Assembly: GCA_021234155.1 (NCBI GenBank) | Contig: JAJEKV010000046.1 | Location: forward strand, 8,935,012 to 8,999,011 | Length of the DNA stretch: 64,000 nt | From: Isoetes taiwanensis | Taxonomy: Eukaryota; Streptophyta; Lycopodiopsida; Isoetales; Isoetaceae | Direction: 5' to 3' | Shown here: positions 52,795 through 64,000 of the stretch, piece by piece | Position numbering within the stretch: the stretch's first letter is position 1 | How the letters are laid out: each line of letters starts with the position of its first letter | Translations under genes and position numbers: made by a program | Notes under the pieces: model-generated | What the model was told of the DNA's origin: nothing | Databases searched by the model: none | The model's input: the letters and a program-made list of their open reading frames with translations, nothing else

Positions 52795-53634
52795 CATGAT
52801 CAGCATGGACGATACTTGTCTCCCGCACACTATGGCAATGGGGCCTCAACGCCTAAAAGCCTGCTGGCGGGAAAAGAGAGCTCAGTGGCTGGCCAGATGG
52901 AATGTGCAGGAGCACAGGTGCGTCCAAGTGCAAACGGAGGCAGATCGCCGCAGTCTCAGGCAGTATCTTGACGCATGCTTCCTCAGTAAGCTATAGGCTG
53001 CCAGCACCCTTGAACAAGTCAAGATGACATATTATCAACGCCACATAAATGCCTGGTGGAAATGGGGCCCGCAATGCTACCTGCGCACTCATCTACCCAA
53101 AAAGCGCAGATCCATTGCCTCTATCCGCACAGCTGCACACCATCTCCAGATTGAGACAGAGAGATGGGTTGGGGAGCTTTCTCAGGAGAGCCTTTGTCAA
53201 CGCTGCCAGGTTGGAGCTGTGGAAGACGAATGCCACACCCTTCAGAGCTGCCCGGCATATGATGACATTCGAACACGCTATGCTGAGCTGGTCCATCCTG
53301 GCCAGCCCCTGCATGAGATGCTGAGCACGAGCTCGGTACAAAGGTTGGGCTCATACATTCACGAGATCATGGATCACCGAGATCAGCTTGGCCCTCAGGC
53401 ACTTACCTGATGCATGTACATATTTCTGTCTATATTTCTATTTGTTTTTGTATTTGTACAGTTTGACAGCAAGCCTATTCCTGTCACGGTTTTTTCCCAA
53501 ACAACCCTTTAGGGCGGGGAGGGAGTTTTTTTAACCCGGACAGTAATACGCTTGCTGCGTCTCTTGTTGGGTCCCATAGGCCAATTGGTCTCCGTAAATG
53601 ATTAAAAACTCTATTCTATTCTATTCTATTCTTT
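52795..53634 (+). mobile_element. LINE C: 3' end of a non-LTR element
   Basis: Begins after CTAATTTC and ends in a TTCTA/TCTAT tandem tail (53606-53634). Unit 1 has AATTTCAACTTTATACAATTC uninterrupted at the same place. ORF remnants (53024-53410) read SIASIRTAAHHLQIETERW, CQRCQVGAVEDECHTLQSCP and YDDIRTRYAEL, the C-terminal cysteine region of a non-LTR ORF2, similar in layout to LINE A. It is 5'-truncated and dead. Confidence 0.9.
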
Positions 53635-53989
53635 ATACAATTCATTTTTGAAATTCCTTTTATGTACGTGTTTTGTAAAATCTTATGGTCAGCTATGCCT
53701 CCATCTTTATATTTTTCTCTACGTCACAACAAGCTCTGAGCTATGTTGCAGAAAAGATATTAGCCAGTTCGTACATGTCTAATATTGTGTGTCTTGAAAA
53801 TGTGCAAGCAATTTCTGCACCCAAATACCACAAATAGAATAGAATAGATTCACCAACTTCCCCAAATATTTTCCATCTGTTCATAGGACTTTTGCCAAAT
53901 CCAAGTTACCTTTTCAAGCATGGCCAGCTATGAATTTTGACAATGCTGAAGGCAAAGGCCTTATGCAATTTCTTGGCCTCAATTCATCA

Positions 53990-54594
53990 TAGAAGGAAGG
54001 AAGGAAGGAAGGAAGAAACTTTTAATGTCCACGGAACCCAATCGGGTTATGGGACCACAAGTACAAGACGGGACCGAAGTCCCTAACCAGAACAAGGGCC
54101 GAAGCCCACAGAACAAACCACAATCACTATGGCCCAGATTAAAAACCACCTGGGAAAAAACTGTTGCCAGGATGACTATGCATCCAAAAATCCATGCTAT
54201 TGCAAAAAGCAATAAGCATACCTCCAACAGACGAGACTTCACCAAACGCCTCGGAACCGTAACCTCTTCACAACTGGGTGCTAGAAAACCGACGCCCCCA
54301 ATGCCAATCGCCCAGACGCGCAAGGAAGGCGGCGCTCAGAGAAACCGCTCAGGGAAATCGCCCAGTGGAGGTGCCTCCTCACTAAAACGCTCCACCAAGC
54401 CAGGCATGCTCTCAGGCGCATACGCTCAGGCACGCTCTCGCAGGCAGTCGCCACCCATCACTGCACCTCCCAGGCGCCATCCATCACTACGCCTAGACAG
54501 CCCTGAAGGCGCCCAGGCGCTCAGGCAGGCGGTCGGCCAGGCGCTCAGGCAGGCGGCCAAAAGGAAGATGGTAGAGGAGGAAAAAAAGCTCCAT
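53990..54594 (-). mobile_element. LINE D: 3' end, minus strand
   Basis: On the minus strand it ends in (CTTCC)-type repeats at 53995-54013, after a conserved 3' block (CGGAACCCAATCGGGTTATG on the plus strand) with a layout like the LINE C 3' end. Unit 1 lacks this and instead keeps about 280 bp that is missing here, so the insertion came with a deletion. The 202-codon plus-strand ORF here is antisense. Confidence 0.75.
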
Positions 54595-55525
54595 CCACGA
54601 GTAAGAGAGGTTCTTCGCATCTTGGGCACATAAAACATTTGCCTCAAATACATGTGTTCAAATGACCTCAATTGTACCATGTATAGAATCTCATTCTGTC
54701 ACTAGATTTATGCAAATGGCCTCATTGTACTGTATATAGAATCTCATCCCAAAACTGGGTGTATGCAAAGGCCATAAGGTAACGATATTTAGTTTTTTCA
54801 CAATATTTGTTGTGTAAATGCAACATTTACAAAGGAGATCTGTATCCTTTGTTATTCAGGTTCATCCGAAAAATAATTTAATTTTTTGGATGCAAACCTT
54901 TCAAGTATGTTAACATCTTCATTAGAAGTGTAACACAAAAGCAATAGGCCCTGCTAGGAAGGAGGTTGCATGCCAGAACACAGCATGAGCCTAGCAAATA
55001 TTGTAAGTACTATCCATGCTTTTATGTTTTTTGCAGATATTTTCATTGAGGCGAAGGAAGAACTGATATGACCCCACATTTGTATGTCTCTAAGTAGCCA
55101 AATTGGCAGAGGATGTACATTTTTTTGCAAAATTGGACCTCTTAAAGATGCTAAGATTACAAAAAGAGCATATTGCAGGTTTTGACGCAGAAACTTAATT
55201 GAAAGCTTTCTCTCTAATTCTACTTATGTTCCAGCTAAGATTGTATCTCAGAAAATGAAAAATACAAGCCCGTTGGTACGTGCTTGCAAATCTCTACCAA
55301 TAGACATGCATATTTCTTCATCTTCCATGGTCTATAAGGGTGTCGGAAAGTAGGAATTCTTTTGGCAACAAGCACTTTGGTTAATGATGACATGTTAATG
55401 ATAAAAGTAAAAGTATAAAATTCAAAAGATTGGGTTGCAAAGCTTTAATTTGGTATTTAGTAGCACACAACAATCAAAACCATTTAGGAATTAGTGGATT
55501 GTAAGGCCAATCAATGTTGCATGAT

Positions 55526-55853
55526 TTTTTATTTTCTTGCTATGTGTTTTACCTAAAGATGTGTGCTTCATATTATAAATTTTCCCTTTAGAATTGATGT
55601 AATATCATTCTTTTAGATTCTTAACTACAACTTAGAAATCCCCAATTGTATGTTTGTCCAATATCTTTAATATTTTATGTAATTTTGATTTTTTGTTTTC
55701 TTGCTATGTGTTTTACCTAAAGATGTGTGCTTCATATTATAAATTTTCCCTTTAGAATTGATGTAATATCATTCTTTTAGATTCTTAACTACAACTTAGA
55801 AATCCCCAATTGTATGTTTGTCCAATATCTTTAATATTTTATGTAATTTCATC
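55526..55853. repeat. Exact tandem duplication of 164 bp
   Basis: Two directly adjacent copies with an offset of 164 bp (CTTGCTATGTGTTTTACC at 55536 and 55700). I see no difference in the shared part, so it is a recent event. Confidence 0.92.
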
Positions 55854-55968
55854 ATATCAACATAATTAATAGACCAACATAAAGTAGCATAGAAATTACA
55901 TGTGCAAGACATACTCAAGACCATGTTCAACAAAATCTTTTGTGTACCTATAGAGAAAATATCTAGCA

Positions 55969-56898
55969 CAATAACAGGGTTTTTTTTTTTGTGTTTTGTA
56001 CGCTTTTCACTAAGGTTTTCCTATGATTTCGTGATGTATTCAAATGAATGTACTAATGCATACATCTAGAGTGCACCATATCTGAGCCATTGATTTTAGC
56101 CTTTTTTTTTTCAATGGTCAACAACCAATGGCTCACAACAAAAGCCCTTTTTTTGTGCGTGTGGTGCATATTGGGCACATGAAGGGCCATTGATTTTAGC
56201 CTTTTTTTTTCAATGGTCAACAACCAATGGCTCACAACAAAAGCCCTCTTTTTGTGTGTGTGGTGCATAATGGGCACATGAAGGGCTTGAAGGGCGCATA
56301 TAGTGCAGTTTCCCTGCCGGCAACACATTTCTTATCATAACTTTTGATCCAGAGCTCTGTTTGAGATGATTTTTATTGCGTTGGAAAGCTCTCTCTGAGA
56401 TTTTTTTGATAGTGTATGATATGAATATGTTTGGTTAAGTTATCTATGCTAAAACAGCAATTTTTTGGCCGGGTTTGATAGGCTTTCATATCCTACCAGC
56501 TGATTAATATAGGATTGCGCTATTGGATATTGTTTTATGGCTCATTCCGAATGAAGCTTGCAAAAAATTACCATGTATTTTTAGATTTTGAGGCAGTTAT
56601 TAAGCAAATTCCAAGGCTTCTAGATCCTTGTGCTAACAAGCAGAAAAGTTTCCCACTTTGGTTTCTCACACAAGAATCTATGGAGGCCAAAGTCTGCTGT
56701 TAAATTCCAGTTGAAAAATGTTTGTGTATGGGTGTTGCAAACTTTATGACTTTCAGAATAATAGGATCAATTTGCTCTATCTTTATGGTAACTTTTACTT
56801 ATGTTCTATTTGTTTTATTGTGATCAAATTCAAAAGCTACAGGTGATGAAAGCCTCAAATGAATTCTAGTTTTTTTCTGGTTTGAATTCTAAAATTTT
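55969..56898. mobile_element. Dispersed repeat, copy 2, inverted relative to 38.26 kb
   Basis: Reverse complement of 38262-39212, with a two-unit version of the tandem block at 56104-56280. The end carries ATAACAGGG.TTTT, equivalent to the TTATTATGCTACAT end of copy 1. The two lie about 17 kb apart with opposite orientation. Confidence 0.8.
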
Positions 56899-57432
56899 TG
56901 TTTGTGCCTCTTTATTTTCTGTCCTTTCACTAATGCATCTCGCATTTGGATCATAGTCATGACTTATCTGTTGGCCGCCTAATGTTTAGGGACTAGAATT
57001 GGCAAGAAAGCTTGAAACATATATAATTTGGCGTGTTGCAATGAGCAGGTTCACACTTTGCTTAAAGTTGTTTCAAATTAAATTCTTATTATCAAGCAAA
57101 TGCTTAGTTTTATGTAGCTTCACATTCATTGAGTTTAAATGGTTGGACTCAAAGGCCTAAGTGCTAAAGCAAAACACATTTGCACTATTGAATGTTAGTG
57201 TTAAAATAAAGCACAAGGATATGCTGGGTTCAATCCCCATGACATCACCTAACGGTCATCTTCTTAACAAATGTTCTTTATTCCATTGATAACTCTTCTA
57301 AATTACTTTAATAACCTGTTGACCTTTTTTGAGGCTCCACAATTGCTATATAATTTTTTGTTGTTATGTTGTCCATCTCCAAGGCCCAAGGGGCAAAAAA
57401 AAATTTTAGACAACACAAACCATTACATAAAA

Positions 57433-57930
57433 TACTTTTAAATTAAAATCCCCCTAAAACCCCCTATGGTTTGGGTGCATATTCATTGGGGGCGTCCCCT
57501 AAGGCCCTGAAGGGGCCAAAAAAAATTTTTTGCAACACAAACCATTAACATCCAACATATAAAAATTAAATCCCCCCTAAAACCCCCTGTGGTTTGGGTG
57601 CATATTCACATGGGGGGTGACGTAGGGTAGCGAGAGCCCTTTTTATACTGCCTAAAATGGGGGGTGACGTAGGGTAGCGAGAGCCCTTTTTATACTGCCT
57701 AAAATGGTATAATACATGTTTGAAATCAACACTATTAAGTATATTGCACCAAACCTTATAGTATTTCACAAGTCTTGCTATCACGGTATAAAAAAACTTG
57801 TAATGAGCATACCCCACAAGCGAGGATCGCTATCTCACGGTCCAAATCAAAGCATAACTCATGAATATGCCCATCCAATAGCTCTCGATGCCCGGAGTCA
57901 CCCCCCGTGTGAATATGTAGCATTATAACA
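57433..57930. mobile_element. MITE family, copy 2, with internal 49-bp duplication
   Basis: Has CCCCCTAAAACCCCCT.TGGTTTGGGTGCATATTCA, GGGGGGTGACGTAGGGTAGCGAGAGCCC twice (57612-57709) and the CATACCCCACAAGCGAGG block. The inverted end (GGAGTCACCCCCCGTGTGAA) is at about 57894. The right arm is truncated against ATGTAGCATTATAACAGGGG. It is a degraded relative of 37684-38237. Confidence 0.75.
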
Positions 57931-57939
57931 GGGGGTTTT

Positions 57940-60235
57940 TTTGTGATTTTATACGCTTTTTGGCATGGTTTTTATATGATTTCATGGGCGTATTGCAATT
58001 CAAGGCATACTAATCGATTATATCTAGAGTGCACCTTTGGATCTCATATTTGAATGGCATTTTATCTATGGTTTTGCAATGGTTTTGCCTTTCATGTTTT
58101 TGTTCCTTAAAAACTTAATTAATTTTATTTTATATGAAGGCCATGCAAACAACGAGCCATTCAACTTTAGGGTTCGACTTTAGGGTCCGAAATCTCTTCA
58201 ATCCTTCTTTGCCGGTCTTCTCAATACGACCTTATCAACTTCTCCATATGTGGTGCATTCATTTTTTGGTGCAGAGTATCCATGCTCTGCCGTTTTACCA
58301 CATGCATGCTTTCTTCTTCTTGAAGTTGGTTATTGGTATCGGGCCCAAAGTTGAGTGTTGCATTCTTTTAGATTCTTACATGGAGATGGAAATGGACTCC
58401 AATTGTAAAGGTTTCTCCAATCCGTCTTCTTTAATATTTTATTTAATTTCACATGGGTTGCACGCATATTTCACTCAACAAAAAATGTTTGTGTAAAAGC
58501 CATGTGTGACGATCATGTTTGTGTTTGTTGATCCTTTTGGGAAGTCTTGCGAATATCAAGTAAGGAACTCACGGGATTAAAACTTCGGTTATTGCATTTT
58601 TCATGTTGGCTTGGCAAAATACTTGATGGAAAATACCGGTTTGCTTTTGTGGCTTGCATCATTAACAGTTGATGTCGTGACAAATAAGCTCTTTGCTTGA
58701 TGAGAAAAAAGCCTTGAAGATGCAAGTTTAGCAATCTGCAGTATTATAAAGCTTTCTAATATGAATAAAATGGCTTTGTATATATGCCAATGCGAGGCAA
58801 AAATATCCATTTAATGGGAGCGACTTTTGTACAACTGATCCAATCACTACAACAAAAGTCGGCAAGGCTCAATGTTGGGCTCTCCCCAAGAATACTATAA
58901 AATTGCTCTCATGATGCACCGGCCGGAACATGATGCATCTTTAAAGCGGCAAGATATTTAGGTGGCCGAAACTCTTTCTATGGTGCTTGGGAAATCATCC
59001 GATGGGTTGAAGCGAAACAACGAGCCATGTGTTGATATTGTGGCCATGAACGAGACCCGTAATTTAGCTCTTTGTATGCTTCTCCATAGCTCTCCACCCG
59101 TCCGGTCCCAACCGGGTCCGTTTTATATTGTTAGGATTCTTGTTTCTAGAAGGGCAAGTGGAAAGTATTCTATTGTTTTGATTTGCGTTTAAAGTGCCGA
59201 CTTTTTTTCATAGGAAGATGGGCTCTATCATCCCTAGTGAATGAATGCCCTATGGCCAATCATGACCAGGTTTATAATAATGCAAAAGGCTACTCGAAAG
59301 CCTTGCTGAAAAGTTAACCATTTTGGTTATCGATAAAAAATCATCCTTGGTGGGATGAGATTCCACATGGAAAGAAGGCAAGGATTGCATAATCCGGAAA
59401 TGAACAATTTGATACTTGTTGGTCATTTATCTTGTCAATTAACATAGAAAAATTGAAAATCGGTGAATCACGAGCTTATGATGTTGACTAGCCATGCAAT
59501 TGCTATCTTTACAAATTTTCTTTGCCATCATTTCCATGAGTTCCTTGAAATCTATGGTTAATGCCTTACTTCTTTTGTTATTGCCTCGGTTTACAATTTG
59601 TTATACAAGACAAGGTCCATAAAGGTAAACTTTATCCTGTTCCCCTTTCTAGTTGGAAAAGGCATTTACCTAAGATATGATTAGGTCACAATGAAATTGT
59701 TATGGGCAAGGATGAGGAATTGAGCACACTTTATCCGCCCGCGGGGAGTTCAATTAAATTATTGACATTGCTACTTTTATGTATCTTCACTAGAGGAAAC
59801 AAATGCTTCCTGGCTATGGTTAGGATTAGCTTGTGCCTGGCCTATGGTTTTATTATGCATAGATCATACTCTGACTCGTGATTAATCCATAAATGCCAAT
59901 ATAGGATAGGAAATCATTTGTGATCTTTTAACAAATGTCACTTTCTTAAGCCGCTTATTGACTATTTTGAGAAGAATGGGGAATATCCTGAGTGCCATGT
60001 ATATATAGAGTGCTAAATTAATTCTTAAGCGGCTTATTGACTGTTTTGAGAAAAATGGGTAATACTTGAATGCCATGTATATAAGAATGCATACATGCAA
60101 TCATCAATTGAATCCATTTGCCATGGAAATAATTTGTTTGTCTTCATGTTATTGTGCTTTTTAGTAATTAATATTTAGGCCCATAAAGTTTACCTATATT
60201 TGCTTTAGTTAGGGCCCGAAGGGCCCAAAATTTTT
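57940..60235. other. No recognisable gene; short repeats
   Basis: 57918-58045 resembles the end of the dispersed repeat. 59938-60095 has two copies of a 76-bp unit (CTTAAG.CGCTTATTGACT...ATGCCATGTATAT). ORFs at 58134-58496 and 58962-59192 show no known motif. Confidence 0.5.
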
Positions 60236-60239
60236 CTAA

Positions 60240-60690
60240 ATATAACAATCAACACACAACTACCATTAACATTATTAACATAAACCATTGCATTTAACAC
60301 ATCTAGATTAAAATCCCCCTTAAACCCCCTTTGGTTTGGGTGCATATTCACACGGGGGTTCACGTGGGGCAAATGAGAGCCCTTAAAATATATTCACAAT
60401 ACATGTACAAAATTAACACCATTAAGTACATTCTCTCAAACCTTATAGTATTTTGTAAACCTTAATATACAGTATACAAAAACTTGTATATGCATACCCC
60501 ACAAACGAGGATCGCTATGTACGGTCCAGATCTTGGAATAAAGGGCAAATATGCCCATCTGACAGCTCTCGTTGCCCGGAGTAACCCCCTGTGTGAATAT
60601 GCACCCAAACCACAGGGGGTATTAGGGAGGATTTAATTTTTATATGTTGGATGTTAATGGTTTGTGTTTGATGTTAAGAGGCATCATATT
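60240..60690. mobile_element. MITE family, copy 3
   Basis: Has the same ends (TTAAACCCCCTTTGGTTTGGGT; CCCAAACCACAGGGGGTATT) and the same centre (CCACAAACGAGGATCGCTATG) as the other copies, with GGGGTTCACGTGGGGC in place of GGGGGTGACGTAGGGC. Confidence 0.8.
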
Positions 60691-60699
60691 ATGTAGTGC

Positions 60700-62590
60700 C
60701 AAACTTCAATGTAATGTCCTTGAGGCTTCAAGGGTTACAACATGAAATACGAAGTGACGTGTTTTACTATAACGTTCATTACTGATGTGACTACTTGGAT
60801 CAGTTCTTTTTTGAAAACTTTATATAAACGAAGGATAATGCTCTTTCTATATATCAATAGGTATCTTAAAAATGACCATCCTTTTGGATGAGAGACCTTG
60901 CATATTAACAATTTAGGAGTTTTGGCACATGCTTATGTTCTAAGGTGGACTTACAATGGACTAATAGTAATTGGATTTGGATGTCCATGTGCTTGGATAA
61001 TTGTCCTCAATTCAAGATTGCTAAACTATTTGCTTCGCTAAGAAATAAATCAACCAGTATATATTTTGAGGCAAGGAGTATATCATCTCTATTATTCTAT
61101 GATCCCTTTCAACTCCAGCAAGTCAATTTGCTTATGCCTACTCCTTCATGGTTGCCTATATCAAAATTGCAATATGATCTCCCTTCTTCTACACCCCCTT
61201 CCAAATGTAGCAAGGCAATGCACTTCTATCTACTTCTTCATGGTTGCCTATATTCAAATTGTACACAAGCCCGGCAACGCCGGGCATCCATAACTAGTCA
61301 TCATTATTTCGCCATATTGCACTTAAAAGAAGATACATCTGTCAATATATATAAGGCTTGATGTTTCAACATCATCTCCATGACAACGAGTGGAATGCAC
61401 GAGTGAAAAAACACATTGTCGGTGGTTTGAGATGTCTTTATGGCATGATGAGCATATAGAAAAACTTGATGGCATAAATTAGAAATGGCATATGAGAAAG
61501 ATTGTGTATGAAATTCTTGGGTGCAAACCACAATTTTATATGGATGTCCGACGATCTTTCAAACTAAATGTCGAAAGGGGTAGAGGAAGTGCAGAAATGC
61601 TTCCTCCTAGGAGAATAAAATGAGACAACAAATTCCGTATGCTATGTTAGTATTTGGAAGCAGAAGTCTATATCGATTAAAAAAACTACAAGATAATGGA
61701 CTCTCTTATAATGTCATCGATCCGCGTAGCAGATGGAGATTCTTGCGCAAGACAAGCATGCATGCATTGCACGCGTCGCATGCATGCATCACATGCATTT
61801 TTAGGCCGTTCATCAGGTTGGGGGATCGCTATTTATTGTAGAGTTCTTCATCGATTTCTCATCGGCGCTTTCTCATCTCTCAGCATTATCCATGGCTCCC
61901 ACCCTCCCCTCCCCCTTTAAAATTATTATTTACATGTTTATATTTGTTATAATTGTCGCATGGCATGCGTGAACAGCCCCTCGCTTTTCGAGGTTTTTAT
62001 TTTTCACTCTTGTGTTTTTATTTTTCACTCTTGTGCAGGAGCGATGCGCAGCTCTGATTTTTGCCTCGAAACGTGGGTTTTTATGGGAACGTTTAGCAGC
62101 CTACGTTTGTCCAAGCCCCTTGCCGAGGGCTTATCGCTAGGGTTCTTCCTCGAAAACCCGAAAGGGCGAGGTTTTTTAATCCCGGCAATAAGCTCTCGGC
62201 AGGTACACAAGCCAACATCCATAGCAAACCTTTCATTTTTTGGGGTCCAGGTGTTATAACTGGATATTCCCTATGTTTTTCATTTTTTTGGGTAGCCTGC
62301 GATGTGCAACTACCCACTTTATACCATTGTAGAAAAACTGCTGAGATGAATGAAAAGCCTAGCCAGCGGGATGTTGTTGTTTTCATGCGAGTCGCAGAGC
62401 AAGAATCTATTAGACCATACAATCCAAGGGCAATCCATTGTTGCACTAGCATCTTGTTTATTATAGACTAAATCAATAAACCACCACCAAATCAACAGTT
62501 GTGGTATAAACAATATGATGCTTCCTTATATATTTAGCACCAAATTCATTGCTAAAAGGTGCAAAACTTGATGTATGGAAGAACTTGATG
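60700..62590. other. No recognisable gene
   Basis: AT-rich sequence. About 61120-61250 has a divergent duplication around TTCATGGTTGCCTATAT. 61755-61800 is rich in GCATGC/CATGCAT self-complementary repeats. ORFs at 60945-61361 and 61960-62259 have no motif I know. Confidence 0.5.
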
Positions 62591-62595
62591 TCGGC

Positions 62596-62728
62596 AAAAA
62601 AATTTTCGATGAAATTTTTTGGCGGCCGCCAACTGACTTGGCGGGCCGCGAGGGGCGGAGCCACTAGCAGCACCCACAGGTCAGCTGGAAGCCGCCAGAA
62701 AATTTCAAGCGAAATTTCCTTAGTGATG
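62596..62728. repeat. Imperfect inverted repeat with GC-rich centre and TATA nearby
   Basis: Arms of about 45 bp (AAATTTT.GGCGGC.GCCA.CTGAC and its complement) surround about 35 bp of GC-rich sequence. CTATAAAGG at 62736 on the plus strand could be a TATA box. Confidence 0.6.
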
Positions 62729-62729
62729 A

Positions 62730-63780
62730 AAATTCTATAAAGGGAGCTCGAAATTTGTCCCCAATTTTCTTCTTCCAGTTGTTTTCTGGCAGATTCTGCT
62801 GGCGGTATTGTTTAACCTGGTATGACAGATCAAGTGCGCTGCTTAGTCTGGGAGGGCAGATCGGGTACAACCACAGCTGCAATCAGATGGAGATCGACTG
62901 ATTTTTTCATGTCGACTGATTTTTTCACGTTGAAAGAAATGGGCTATTTGGGGGCAAAATTTCAAGCCCTCTTTTTTTTTATGAGGGATGGAAACTGAGA
63001 AGCACATTCCAGAGGATCCCGCAACCATGTTAGCCAGAAGTGGGCTCTAGAATGTGCGACCCAGTTCCTCCCACTAAGAACATAGAAACTAGGGATTGAG
63101 CAGATTTACCTAGAAAGCGCATTTCAGGGGTCCTGGCATGTTAGTCAGGAGCAGGTAGTTCTATCTGTTCGAGGAATTATAGGCCTCACAATATTATTAT
63201 TTAGATATTAACTTATTTACTAGTAATGGATGCCCTTTGTGTTGTATTGAAGGCCTTGACTATGTAGTCGAATTATTAAATTTGAATGGCATGTATATGA
63301 TGGTTGTCTCATGGCATCTTAGTTGCATGCCAATGTATTGGAACTAAGAGTATGCTTTTGTGTGTAATGAGATGAAATGTTTAGATGAATACTCGTGCCT
63401 TGTAACATGTATACACCAAGATATTTGAGCCAATTTTATTTCATTGTTACTTTTACGTGGCAGTTGTAGAAGGACATACTCTAAGATTAAAGCTGGATTG
63501 AAGAGGAAGTATTGCTTGCCTTTCATAGATTTTAGCGTAGCAATCGTTAGGATTGTTGCATCATGTGTAAAGTACATGAATCATACAACACCCTAAAAAT
63601 ACATCATCATCGAAGAGCACATGCTAAGTTAAAATAAGTTGAGTTAAAAGAGTATTATTTCAAGTATGGTTGAGGTTTTATTGCCTGATAACGTTATTAG
63701 TTAATACAGAGATATTATGTGATCTATTTATCTATGATCAATTTTCTATGAATCTAAAGCATGTTGAACGAAAGCAAGGA
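62730..63780. other. No recognisable gene
   Basis: No repeat or coding feature is supported here; several short ORFs lack motifs. Confidence 0.45.
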
Positions 63781-63985
63781 AGATGGAACCAACGGAGAAA
63801 TTTTGGAAATCATGCTCATTGGATAAGTCTATCAATATGTTGAACTAAAGAAATGAAGATTTTGGAAATCATGCTCATTGGATAAGTCCATTAGTTCATT
63901 TACATAATTTACACCTAAGTAGTGCAAATGAAGAGATCTTGGAAACCATGCTCATTGGATAAATCCATCAATTCATTCACATAAT
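63781..63985. repeat. Imperfect tandem repeat, three units of about 65-85 bp
   Basis: TTGGAAATCATGCTCATTGG recurs at about 63802 and 63852, and in altered form at 63939, each followed by ATAAGTC or ATAAATC. Confidence 0.8.
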
Positions 63986-64000
63986 GCCCCCTATTATTAA

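Larger units (their letters stand above)
52350..54996. repeat. Tandem duplication B, unit 2, with two LINE insertions
   Basis: Matches unit 1 but is interrupted by LINE C (52795-53634) and LINE D (53990-54594). A further difference of about 190 bp (53695-53890) lies near the first insertion. It ends where GCATGAGCCTAGCAAATATTG departs from the unit 1 copy. Confidence 0.9.

Noticed and set aside
54025-54633. 202-codon plus-strand ORF, basic
   Set aside because: It is antisense to the LINE D 3' end and arises from GCGCTCAGGCAGG-type repeats.
1-64000. tRNA or rRNA genes
   Set aside because: No cloverleaf or rRNA-like stretch was recognised; TGGTATCAGAGC at 25316 is a primer-binding site, not a tRNA gene.

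Overview
This window looks like TE-rich intergenic DNA from a plant nuclear genome. The evidence is Ty3/gypsy gag-pol genes, L1-type LINEs, a CACTA-like terminus, GT-AG introns, TATA boxes, and broken exons of eukaryotic housekeeping genes (CCT2, PIG-A, ARL2). The mix of DUF7869/DUF8039-like transposon proteins, a ParB-like gene and heavy nesting would fit a large-genome seed-free plant such as a fern or lycophyte. That is an inference, and I cannot name the species. I see no clearly intact host gene.

Layout: 1-5.1 kb is a decayed minus-strand Ty3/gypsy element, followed by a HAD-phosphatase-like fragment. 6.0-10.06 kb holds two broken minus-strand genes. One has an RGG-rich first exon, a nuclear-localisation-like stretch and a ParB-like (DGQHS) domain; the other has a weakly methylase-like C-terminal region. 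They lie among many copies of a short palindrome of the form CACGCCnGGCGTG, which recurs from about 5.8 to 13.7 kb, including in a near-perfect 152-bp hairpin and just upstream of two TATA boxes. 10.4-16.8 kb holds DUF8039-like and DUF7869-like transposon remnants and a coiled-coil ORF.

17.0-26.9 kb is the centrepiece: a minus-strand Ty3/gypsy retrotransposon with a 1.57-kb 5' LTR, a Met-tRNA-type primer-binding site, gag and pol, truncated inside integrase. Between the primer-binding site and gag it carries two extra ORFs. The first (23397-24662) has the first nine residues of the histone H3 tail, a long charged insert, and a complete H3 histone fold. The second is a 515-aa protein I do not recognise. 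Each extra ORF has its own TATA box inside a shared promoter block, and each is preceded by a pair of 67-bp palindromes.

27-39 kb contains a CCT2 last-exon fragment, a 3.1-kb tandem duplication with PIG-A and ARL2 pseudogene pieces in each copy, and foldback MITEs. 39-55 kb contains a K-rich broken gene, an RT-bearing LINE inserted in a CT microsatellite, a nearly full-length but frameshifted L1-type LINE (44.8-50.75 kb), and a second tandem duplication into which two further LINE 3' ends inserted. 55-64 kb is repeats, MITEs and sequence with no recognisable gene.
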